Shown here one piece after another: positions 11,843 through 22,408 of a stretch of 64,000 bases of DNA (positions within the stretch are counted from its first letter, which is position 1; each line of letters opens with the position of its first letter). Source of the DNA: Mangifera indica (taxonomy: Eukaryota; Streptophyta; Magnoliopsida; Sapindales; Anacardiaceae); assembly GCF_011075055.1 (NCBI RefSeq), contig NC_058140.1, positions 13,886,668 to 13,950,667 on the forward strand, read 5' to 3'. Below the pieces are notes generated by a model. That model ran no database searches. It was not told the origin of the DNA and saw only the letters and a program-made list of their open reading frames with translations. The translations under genes were made by a program, and so were the position numbers.

Positions 11843-13680
11843 TTAGCATAACCAAGAAGAGATCCAGAAAGTCAGCTCATCTGCAGCTTGTTTATATATC
11901 TCTTCCACGGGAACTGTCCTTGTCAACTGATCAAAACCTCGATTCACCTGCTACATGCACCCAATTCATTACTATATAGTTAAACTAGGGTAAAATGGGT
12001 AAGTTTGATTAATGATAAATTTTTTTAAAATTACAATATGATTCAAAATTTTGAATTGTATATTCATATGTTTTTTTGGTTTTTGAAAGCGTGTTTAGTA
12101 TAATAATTAAAAAAATTTACAAGGTTATAGGAAGCTGCGAAAATGGTATGTAATGATTTTACATTAGATTTTAGAAGTACATACAAAAACTATTTTTAAA
12201 ATATTTCAACTTGATTATTAAATTTCGACTTAAATTTTACACCAAATTAACATTTCATAAGAACTTACATGTGCATGAATCATGGACATTCTTCTGTTGG
12301 AATTGGAAGAAACTTGAGCAGAAATGATCTCTATTTTATGCTTCTCCAACACACAGCAAATGGTGGTGAAGAGTCCAAGTTTCCTCGGCGAACACACGCT
12401 TATATTTGCTTCATCTCCACAAATGTTCAAAACAACATTGGGTGAAGTCCATGTTTGGAAGACTACAGGGCAGAGTGATGCTGACACCAAATTTGTAGAG
12501 TTAACATTACTGGTGGCAGCTTCAATGGTGAAGTTTGTGGATGATCCATGATCAGCTAAAAATGCCTCCCTTGAGTTCAAAGCTAGCTTCTGCGAGTTGA
12601 TTATGGATGGCAGCGGCTCATATTTGAACGTTGCTACTCCTTGAAGCCTTTCTAGCTTTTGTTTTTGTAGCTTTTGGAGAGTTTGTTGTAGGGTTTTGAT
12701 GTACTTCACCGCTTCATCCACGATTCTGGATTTGTCAGCCTACTCAATAAATAGCAAAAGTCAATAATGCTTTCATGAACTATTTCATCAAAACCAGGTT
12801 ATATTGAGCCCTAATAAAAGTTATTTTCCTTTTTTTTTTTTTTATACCACGATGTTGATCATAGAGGAAGTAATGCCATTAGTGTAAATTAATGTAAACC
12901 TTCCTTCATTGCATTTATAATTTAGAATATTAACTTGCTCCGGCGCAACATGAAATAACGATTGGTACCTTCGCACAACAAGGAATAACAGAAAAAAGAC
13001 ATAAGCATAGTCATAACAAACCCTAGATAAAAGAGAGAAAAAGGTGAAACTAACAAAGAACGACGAGGGAAATGGAAAAAAAGAGAAGAAAAAAAGGCCA
13101 TCCTCTCTCACAAAGATTAAACTGTTGACAAAGGAGAAGCTAGAAATATTGACATTTGTGTACATTAAAGGTAACCTCTTTTTGCAAAGATGAACTGGTT
13201 TATGGCCTGTACTTCAAATAATCTAAGAAAAAGAAATAAACAAGAAAGATATACATTGAAGAATGAAGATGGAAATTGGATATATATATATATACACACA
13301 CTTACCTTAGGAGGAAGTTGAGGAAGCAATTCATGAAGAGTAGTAAACATGTCCCTCATCTTCTTCCTCCTCTCTCTCTCCGTCCATATGTGAATCTCAT
13401 GATCATCCGATTCACCACCACCATTGCCACCTCTTCCTTCTTTCACAACCCTATCATTGTTATTTTTATTAATGCCACTACTTGATCCTATATCTCCTCC
13501 TTCTCTTCCTCGCTTCAGGTTTTTAGAACCTGAAGGAGGCAGCGGCGCCTTCTTCCTCTCTTGGGTACCACCACTGCCTGAAGTACCATTAATATTACTG
13601 TTATAATAATCAGAAAAGGCAAGAGGCCAGGACTGGTTTTCCCAAAAGAAAGAGTGGTGTAGTGAAGCTTCGTCTGACAT
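11843..13680 (-). CDS. bHLH95: bHLH transcription factor, bHLH95 (ZHOUPI/RGE1)-like, copy 1
   Basis: Three coding exons on the minus strand: 13680-13306, 12739-12269 and 11947-11843, all phase 0 with GT-AG borders, giving 316 aa. The first exon has a Ser/Gly/Asn-rich N-terminus and the basic region plus helix 1 (residues about 94-125; [16 protein letters not shown] with His97, Glu101 and Arg105, the residues that read E-box DNA). The second continues [17 protein letters not shown] (loop and helix 2) and an ACT-like region ([11 protein letters not shown]). The third ends [16 protein letters not shown] and ISSWLC. The bHLH signature matches Arabidopsis bHLH95, which acts in endosperm breakdown and embryo cuticle formation; the same role here is inference. 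The start is set by MSDEASLHH, conserved in copy 2. An alternative 31-nt exon is possible at 13176-13206. Confidence 0.9.
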
Positions 13681-13870
13681 GCTCAGCCACAAAACAGAAA
13701 GTAAGCAGACAGATGAAAGAAAACAAGAAAAGGTAACTGAAGAGTAAAGAGAGGAGAATTGAAGCGTTTAATAGAAAAGGGTGGTGGCAAAGTGCAAACA
13801 GAGACACAGGATTGAGTTGCGAAGAAGAGAACAAAATACAATCATAAGGCAGTGCCGTTACTTCCTATAA

Positions 13871-15596
13871 TATAAATAATAAATCAAAAACAAGACAAAA
13901 ACGGATGACAAAGATTTGTTTTTGTGGTCCCCACCTGCAAAACAAAACAAAGTTTTTAGTTTTTTTTTTTAATATTGAAATTCGTAATTCTGTTTTCGTT
14001 AATTATTGGAAATGTTTTTTTCTGTTAACCTTTAATTCTAAAAGGGTGTTTAAGTAAATTTACGTATCTAATTTAAATCTAAATCTATATTATATTATTT
14101 TTATTTTTTTCTTTATTTTTAAATTTCTGTTCTCTCACTTTCTCATCTTTTTTTTTGTTAAAATTTCTCTTTTCTGAGTGTATCCATTATCTTTGTTCAC
14201 ATAAAAACAAACTCAACGAATTTGATGGCAAAGTACCGGAGGATTGTTGACCGGCATAAATCATCACACCCAACCCACCTTCTTCAACTCCCAATAACTC
14301 CATCGGAATAGTACAATTTCCCCTTAATTACACCATTTTAGTGCGATTCTTTCTTAATACATCCTATAAATCATCCTTGTCAACCAAAGAAATACTATTC
14401 ATAGGAGTCCCTGATCACAAAAATTATAAACCAAATTCAACAACATTTTCCCAAAATTTGGAAATTAAAATGGCATTTTTGGCTTTCATTTTCCTCAAAC
14501 TCTTGACTCTAGCTCTAAAAATTTAGGTAGTACTTTCTCTATTGAACTCCATTTGTCAATGATTACGAAGAGGTTCAACCTTCTTTTATGACTGGTACCA
14601 GAATTGAATAAGATTTCAAGAAGGAAGGAACACTAGATTGGCTTTAGCCGGAAAAAATTCTTGTGAGGATAGTTGTTCATTTAGTAGGGTGGTTGCTCCG
14701 ACAGCGTATGATTCACTGCAATGTCCCGTTCCAGTGCGGTCTATGAATCTCCTGCAGCACATTAGGAGCTTCGATTGATTATTTTAGGCTTTAGTGTAAC
14801 TGGTTGAATCACATCGAAACTCTAATATTAGGTTCCATCTCAAATTTGGCTTTACTCCTGCTTATAAACACAAAAATTAGTCACATTTTAAAACCACAAT
14901 TAAGGCCATTTGATAGGATTTTCTTAAAACATTAACCTTTAAAGTCCAAATGGCAATTAATAAGTTTGGACCTCCCCAAGTGTTTGTAGAAGAAGAACGC
15001 AAAAACAAAGAGCCAAACTATAGCAAAGGGAAGTCAAAGTTTGCTAGAAAGTCTAACAAAACAAGTCTCCAATTGAAATCTATTGGATGAGGTGCAAAAT
15101 CCATATTTTTCTTTCTCATTTCCCGTGCAACTCGAGTCTTAGAAACTAGAAAGGAGAAATGTTTGTGGGTGGATGATAAATTGTAAATAGTTTGTGAAAA
15201 CAGCTAAAAATATTTTTGTCTTTTCTTTTGATAAGTGTATATTTACCGTAATTATTATTATCATACAATATGCGATACGTAATCTATAATACGATACAAC
15301 ACAGGTAAAAAACGATACGACACAACTCACATTGCCTAGCCTTTCAAACACACCTCACTTGGAATGTCCATTTCACTCAAATGGACCTCCTCATCACTTG
15401 TCAAAATAATAAACCATGATAAATTGTAGCACCAATTCATTTTGTAGCTTTGAAACTATACTTCATTTATTACCGCTAGTGCTAATCCTTGTCAGGCTCT
15501 TGTCTGCATTAGGCTATTGATCTTCTAATTGTATTTTCTTCATCTCACGAGCCATGCATGGAAATGATCAGGTTTTTCTCCAACATTTGTCTCTTC
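13871..15596. other. Intergenic region between the bHLH copies
   Basis: AT-rich DNA specific to the first duplication unit. Near 15230-15320 it holds a run of CGATACG/TATCGT-like words. I see no gene. Confidence 0.5.
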
Positions 15597-15828
15597 TTAA
15601 TTAACTAGCTCCTCTTTGGCTTTCTTCTCATTTTCCAAATCTCTCCAACCACTTGTCTGTTTATGAAATTCCCCCCTTAATCTTGAAATCTCATTGTTTG
15701 CAGCCAAAAGTTCCTCCGGCAGATTATCCAGCAACAAACTCTCTTCCTTTAATTTCAAGCTGTTCCTCACCTATGCTACAATCCCTTTTTAAGTTTCCTA
15801 TTTCAATTTCAAGCTGTTCCTCACCTAT
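15597..15828 (-). pseudogene. Coiled-coil protein fragment, frameshifted
   Basis: Read on the minus strand, this stretch gives Glu/Leu/Lys-rich peptide: first IGEEQLEIEIGNLKRD, then after a frameshift near 15745 LLLDNLPEELLAANNEISRL and WRDLENEKKAKEELVN before a TAA at 15597-15599. The heptad-like character suggests a long coiled-coil plant protein, but I cannot name the family. A word of about 28 bases containing AAGCTGTTCCTCACCTATGC occurs twice (near 15750-15780 and 15802-15830), so an internal duplication has also occurred. Further codons downstream are broken by stops. It lies at the edge of the upstream duplicated block and has no counterpart beside the second bHLH gene. Confidence 0.5.
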
Positions 15829-15837
15829 GCATGATTC

Positions 15838-16920
15838 GTGTTCTAAGAATGATAATTGATTTTATGTAGGAATTTGCAAAATATTAAGAGAATGTTTTAA
15901 TCACATTATTATATACTACTATATTAAATTATATAAGTAATTTATTAAAATTTTTTGTAAATAAAAAGTTTATGTCAAAACTCGTAAACCCCATGTAGTA
16001 TTAATAAGTAATTATTCTCAATCCCTTGTGATGGTTTCTTTTTGTTACTTTTAACTAAAATAAATAAATAACTTTGATGCCCTTACCTAATATGCCCATA
16101 AATCGAACACCCAAATGCTTTATCTCAACCATCCCCAACACCAATGTTGTTAGACTTGTAAAAATTATTGAATTTTCCAAAATATCAAAAGTTATATAAT
16201 AATAACTAGATAAAAAATAATAAAAAAATCAAAATTTTTGATTAAAAAAATATAGAATAATAAAAAATATAAGAAATATATTTATGAAAAATTACAAAAG
16301 TAATCAAAAAGTTGAAAGCTTACTCTGTAAAATTAAAAAAAAATAATTTGACTTTAGAGAAATTTAAATAGATTTTATTTGGATAATATTTTTTAGATTT
16401 GACCCTTTTTATTGGATTTTGTAAATTCAAATAAAATATTCTCAAAATTTCAAATTCTTTAAAAGTTTCTTTTAATTCTTTTTGTTTTAGTATCTGTGTT
16501 ACTTTTATAATTTTTTTTTACCTTTTTTGTTTGAAAATAAAATTTTAAAAAATTTTGAGATAAATTAATCAAGTTTAAACTATAGTTAGGCAGATTCATA
16601 ATTGTGTTGGTCCAATTCAATCAAGTTGGTAATTTTGAGAGTTTTTGGGATAAAAGTGGATTTTACAAGTTAGGGGGTGTAAATGTATTAACTTTAATAT
16701 AAATATAAAAATTCAGGTTTATTTGATTCTTTTGCCCTTGATTCTTTTAAAACAAACAACAAAAAACTTTAATGAAATAACAATAAGGGGTTTAAATGTA
16801 AATCTGTTGGATTTAATCCGACTCAATCTACGACCAAATCTAGTTTAAAGTAATTACCAATAGTATAAAAGTTTTAATGACAAGTTAGTAATTCCATTTA
16901 GAATCATGGTTTTAAAACCC
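15838..16920. repeat. Tandem duplication block B, copy 1
   Basis: Matches 20430-21830 in the same order: GTGTTCTAAG followed by AGGAATTTG and AAAATATTAAG, then CTCGTAAACC and TGTAGTATTAA, then CTTTGATGCCCTTACCTA, and finally TAATTACCAATAGTATAAAA. It is the upstream part of the duplicated bHLH unit. Copy 2 has extra AT-rich sequence, including a foldback at 21109-21275. No gene is seen in it. Confidence 0.75.
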
Positions 16921-17703
16921 AAATTAGATTGACTAGTTGGATAGTTTCAATCAGGATCTCACGGCAACCTTGGTTCGAGCTTGCCCCAAAACTAATTCTT
17001 CAGAGTTTTGCTCAGGCTGAAAATTGGTTGTGATTGATAAATGGTAATAGATTGGACTCTGTTAGGGCAAACTGAGTTGAGGAATGCTCAGTGATAGGGT
17101 TCAACCTGTAGCCATTTATCAATTACAACTAATTCTTCAGCCTAAGCAAAATTCTGTCAACAAGCATTTCTCATCTCAATTTGCTTTGTCAATGCTTGTT
17201 CAGAATACAGTAGCCCTGAATGTACAGAATTATTAGTTTTCAGAGTCTAGACTAACCGATATAGGGAGTGGTACAATGGCACTTGAAAGTACCCATCCAA
17301 AACAGAAATTTTTTACCCTCCTACTGTTTCAGTTCTTAGTTGGTATATGGATTCAGGGGCAACCACTCAACAACTGGTTCTCTAATATCATGACCAATCA
17401 ACCTTGTTAACTTTCTACTAAATGGAAAATCTCATTTGTGATTTCAATATAACAATAACAATCCCTTTTTAAAAAAATTATATCTTAGGGTCGAGTACAC
17501 GAACAAGTTGAAACAAAAACAAGAAAACATATGAACATGGATACTCATATATACAACCCTAGCTATCTACTAAAAGCATTTCTGCAAGCTCACGAAACTA
17601 ACTACCATGGCAAATACAGTTATGTCTTTACTGCTAGGGAAAAACTTAGGGAACTCATCACCCCAAGAAGAATTCATCTCAGGGTTGAATTCTGTCGTCA
17701 TAA

Positions 17704-19160
17704 TCAAGAAGAGATCAAGGCTGTCAGCTCATTTGTAGCTTGCTTATATATTTCTTCCACTGGAACTGCCCTCGTCAACTGACCATAACCTCTATTCACC
17801 TGCAACATACACCCATCTCATTACTAAATCAAATTTACTAGAAGTTCACCTTTCAAAATATATTTATTTCATTAAGTTAAACAAGGGTCAAATGGGTATG
17901 TTTGATTTATGGTCCATTTTTAAAAACAGATTATGATTCAACATTTTGAATTGTATATTCATATTTTTTTATTTTTGAAAGTGTTTTCAGTATAATAATT
18001 AAAATATTTAAATGGTTATAGAAAACTTTAAATATGATTTATAATTATTTTACAATAGATTTTAGAAGTATATACAAAAACTATTTTTAAAAAATTTCAA
18101 CTCGATCATTAAATTTTTATTTAAAATTTGCATCAAATTAACATTTCATAAGAACTTACACGTGCATGAATCATGAACATTCTTCGGTTGGAGTTGGAGG
18201 AAACTTGAGCAGAAATCACCTCTATTTTATGCTTCTCCAACACACAGCAAATGGTGGTGAAGAGTCCAAGTTTCCTCGGCGAACACACGCTTATATGTGC
18301 TTCATCTCCGCAAATTTTCAAAACAACATTGGCTGAAGTCCATGTTTGGAAGACTACAGGGCGCAGTGATGCTGAAACCAAATTTGTAGAGTTAACATTA
18401 CTGGTGGCAGCTTCAATGGTGAAGTTTGTGGATGATCCATGATCAGCTAAAAATGCCTCCCTCGATTTCAAAGCTAGTTTCTGTGAGTTGATTAACAATG
18501 GTTGCGGCTCATATCCGAACGTTGCTACTCCTTGAAGCCTTTCTAGCTTTTGTTTTTCGAGCTTTTGGAGAGTTTGTTGTAGGGTTTTGATGCACTTCAC
18601 CGCTTCGTCCACGATCGTGGATTTATCAACCTATTCAATAAATGAAAAAAAACCTAGATAAAGAGGATCCTATTATATTATATCGCCAAATAATTGAACG
18701 GAAATGCTAAGCTAGGGTTATTGGAATATTTAATCAAATTTTTAATTATAAAAAAAGTGAAATTAAGAAAGATAGATGACTGAAAAAAGAAAGTAGTAAA
18801 AAGGTCATCCTCTCTCACAAAATTAAACTGTCGACAAAGGAAAACCAATATGAAAAGGTAGAAATATTAGCATTTGTGTATATAAAAGGTGACCTCTTTT
18901 TGCAAAGATGAAGTTGATTATGGCCTGCAAATAATCTCAGAAAAACAAATTAACAAGAAAGATATACATTGAAGAATGAAGAAGATAGAGATTCAATTTA
19001 TATATTTACCTTAGGAGGAAGTTGAGGAAGCAATTCATGAAGAGTAATAAACATGTCCCTCATCTTCTTCCTTCTCTCTCTCTCCGTCCATATGTGAATC
19101 TCATGATCATCCGATTCACCACCACTATTGCCACCTTTTCCTTCTTTCACAACCCTATCA

Positions 19161-19192
<32 letters not shown>

Positions 19193-19429
19193 GTTATCAT
19201 TATCATTATTATTATTATTATCAATGCCACTACTTGATCCTATATCTCCTTCTCTTCCTCGCTTCAGGTTCTTAGAGCCTGAAGGAGGCAGTGACGCCTT
19301 CTTCCTCTCTTGAGTATCACCACTGTTTGAAATATCATTAACATTACTGTTATAATTATCAGAAAAGGTAAGAGGCCAAGACTGGTTTTCCGAAAATAAA
19401 TAGTGGTGCAGTGAAGCTTCCTCTGACAT
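17704..19429 (-). CDS. bHLH95: bHLH transcription factor, bHLH95 (ZHOUPI/RGE1)-like, copy 2
   Basis: Three coding exons on the minus strand: 19429-19010, 18630-18160 and 17799-17704, all phase 0 with GT-AG borders, giving 328 aa. Exon 2 differs from copy 1 at 16 of 157 residues (about 90% identical). The DNA-contact helix [16 protein letters not shown] is unchanged. Differences: a poly-Asn tract of about 20 residues, broken by Asp, encoded by an ATT/AAT microsatellite (19157-19222 on the plus strand); Val for Ala at the exon 2 border ([10 protein letters not shown]); and a shorter C-terminus. There TGG of copy 1 is TGA, so the protein ends at ISS without WLC, and FW just before has become AL. 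The gene appears intact and its role should be as for copy 1. Changed Cys, Lys and Arg residues could alter dimerisation, but that is inference. Confidence 0.88.
19157..19222. repeat. (ATT)n microsatellite inside a coding exon
   Basis: ATT/ATC/GTT triplet run that encodes the poly-Asn tract of bHLH copy 2 on the minus strand. Copy 1 has only a few Asn codons here (NKNNND). Confidence 0.9.
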
Positions 19430-19560
19430 GGCAACCACAAAACAGAAAGTAAGCAGAAAGATGAAACAACAGAGAATTGAAACGTTTAACACAAAAGGGT
19501 GGTAGCGAAGTTTAAACGGAGATAGAGGATTGAGATGCCAAGAGTACAAAGTACAATCAT

Positions 19561-20429
19561 GTATTTTTAACTTATTAATAACAAAAAACCAAACATTATT
19601 CCCACTTATAATAAATAATTTACAAACTTCGAAGAAGGGCCTACCTTCATTGGAATTTCTGGGATATCAGATTCATTGTGTAACGCACCAAATCTAATAT
19701 ATATGGAAAATAAAGTAATTAAATAATTTACTGAACTTAACAGGGATGTGATTGGAGAATGTAAAGGACAAGGAAGAAAAAATAGAGTGAAATATGAACG
19801 CATACTTAACGGCTCTTAGTTTGGATTTTAATGATGATAAAATGAAGAAAACATGGAAACTTCATCTCATTGATTCATATACCAATGAATTATTATATGG
19901 CCGTTATTTTTATCATAATAATAATAATTTTTAAAAAAAAACTGTATCTGCCATTTATACTATTGGGAAATACACAGTGAAACTGACTGAAACCAAACAG
20001 AAATGAAGAATTTATTCAAAAAACAAGGCAATTAAAATTAGTTGCTTATGGATGTAAACCAGATTTTGTATAGCTCTAGGATCTGGGCTGGCATATGGTT
20101 TTTGTTATATTTTTGTTACTTTTGGAGTGTTATGCTCCTATAGACCCTCTTCTTAAACTCTATCATTGTAAAAACTCTGATAAGCTTTTAAAACAAGTGA
20201 AACTTTTCGTATAGGTCTTTCTTCGTAGATTTACTAGTCTTCAGAGTGCTTTTGTTGTTCTTTGCTTTCGAATAATGAGCTTAGACTATTTTTGAACCTT
20301 TCCCAATAGTTTGTTTTTGTGTTTATATTTACTTTGATTACCTAAAAAAAGTAGCCGTTTATTCTCGTCTTCCTATTAGGTAATGTTCTACGTAAGGCCT
20401 AGTATATATTAAGAAATTATTTGTGTTCT
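19561..20429. other. Promoter-side intergenic region of bHLH copy 2
   Basis: AT-rich DNA without a recognisable gene. The 65-codon frame at 19606-19803 shows no family features. Confidence 0.45.
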
Positions 20430-21830
20430 AAGTATGATTATTGTTTTGTTGTAGGAATTTGTAAAATATTAAGGATTTGTTTTAATTTGGTAATGGGTAC
20501 TTGTTGAATGAAAATAGCTTCAAATTTATTATAAACTTGACCAATTAACCGCCAAAAAACATACCAACCTCTCAAAATTTTTGACAAATCTTGGAAGTTG
20601 GATTAAATTTGGGTGAATAGTAATAACATTATTTCCTCGCAAACTTAAACTAAATAATTTATTAGTCTGTCAAAAATTGGGATAAGGATCATATTTATGA
20701 AATTAGTGGGTGCTCACTACAAAAAAAAAAAATTAAAAAAAAGGGTTAAACATATAAAGATTAAAGTCACATTTCAGAAATCAGTGAGTACTCACAATAA
20801 AAAAAGATATTTAAAAAAAAAAAAACAAAAGAGTTTTCTATAAAAATCTTCAACTGAGAATTTCATTAAATTGAAGAAAATTTTAATCTCAATTATTATA
20901 GGGGAGAGGCTCGCATACAGTAGGCCTAGTAAACTTGGGCAAAAATGGGGGTAGAGTAGAGCAGAGCTGATGAAGTGTTGATTTATTCATACAATGTAGT
21001 ATCACAATATATAATTTGGTAATTGTTTAATGTCGTTTTTCTTATTTTAAAATCCTTTTTTTATATTGACACCCGTAAACCTTTTGTAGTATTAAACTAT
21101 TAATTATAAGGTAATATTATATATATATATTTATTTTAAATACATAAATAAATATATATTTATATATATTATTATATAATTAAGTACTATTTTATTTTTA
21201 ATTTAAAATTATCTAATTATATGATGATACATATTAAATATATATTAATTTATATACTCAAAATAATTATATTAGTTTCTTTTTATAACTTTTAACCATA
21301 AAAAAAACAAAGTTAAATGACTTTGATGTCTTTACCTACCTACTATGCCCATCAATTAAAACACCCCTATACTTTTACTTTTTCACCCATGTTAGACTAA
21401 TAAAAATTATTGAATTACGCAAAATATACAATAATAAAAAATCTAAAAATTTTGAAAAAAAAATATAGAATAATGAAAAGTATAAGAAATATGTGAAAAA
21501 AATTTTTTAAAATAATCTAAAACTTTAATCTATATATATAAGTGGATTTTACAAGCTAAGGAGTGTGTGCAAATGTATTAACTTTAATAATTACGAAATT
21601 TTAGGTTTAATTCACTCTCTTGCCACCTTTAATTATTTTTTAAAAAATTCAAAATACTTTCAAGAAATAACAAGAAGAGGTTTAAAGTAGACTTGTCTAC
21701 CTTGAACCAACACAACCTAATTATTTACCAAATCTAATTTAAAGTAATTACCAATAGTATAAAAGTTTTAATTATAGCTTATTAATTTCATTTAGAATCA
21801 CAACTTTAAAATCTAAACTAGATTGATTCT
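20430..21830. repeat. Tandem duplication block B, copy 2
   Basis: Partner of 15838-16920. A local direct repeat of about 75 bp is also present (AGTGGGTGCTCACTAC near 20705 and AGTGAGTACTCACAAT near 20783), as is a foldback MITE at 21109-21275. No gene is seen. Confidence 0.75.
21109..21275. mobile_element. AT-rich foldback MITE (representative copy)
   Basis: An imperfect palindrome: ATTATATAATTAAGTA on the left pairs loosely with AATTATATGATGATAC on the right around TTTTATTTTTAATTTAAAA. The same arrangement recurs near 640-735, 4408-4562, 8330-8575, 8850-8960, 9940-10080, 40170-40335, 50894-51030, 51420-51545, 56528-56690, 60640-60780 and 62590-62730. No coding capacity. Confidence 0.6.
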
Positions 21831-22408
21831 TTCCCAGTTCAATTCTAATAATAGTATTATTGGTAGTATCAAAAGGGAATCCCATAATGAGGGAGGACTA
21901 TATCGTAAGAATCCCCTCCATAAATTCTTTCCCAATTCAGTTGCCAGAAATGGAGCTACATGATTCTCATAACAATCAACAATATTGTTTGAAAGGATTT
22001 AGTATTTAGAATGTGTTGATCGTCCTTTAAGTTTCCATGCATATATAGTTGCAACTAGCCCTCCTGAATGCAATTATGAGTATGATCAAACATCATAACC
22101 ATCTTTCACTGAAACAAAATACTGCTAGATACCTTCTAAAAGCTTGATTGTCATTTATATTATTCAGATATTTTTATGATTGTCATAAAACTTTGGATGT
22201 CTAACCTTTCCTCACTCATGTTGCAATTTATAACAGACACCAACTCCATCTTTATAAACTACTGCAGTTCATAAGCAAGAAAGACATCGATTCAATTCGG
22301 ATGAAAAAAAAAGGTGTATAAAATAGGATATCAGCCACCTGATAATCTGATTCATATTCCACTGCCAAGAAACTAAATTCTGGGCTCCAAGAACATTAAT
22401 CTACTCTC

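Larger units (their letters stand above)
11630..13870. repeat. Tandem duplication block A, copy 1 (contains a bHLH gene)
   Basis: This block aligns along its length with 17450-19560. The match includes the 3' flank (GAACAAGTTGAAA, near 11680 and 17500), all three bHLH exons, both introns and the 5' flank. A second matching pair upstream of the genes is about 15838-16920 with 20430-21830. Together they show that gene plus upstream DNA was duplicated head-to-tail, with copy 1 keeping more intervening sequence. Confidence 0.85.
17450..19560. repeat. Tandem duplication block A, copy 2
   Basis: Partner of 11630-13870, offset by about 5.8 kb, in the same orientation. Exons are best conserved, but introns and flanks remain clearly alignable, so the duplication is fairly recent. 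Confidence 0.85.
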
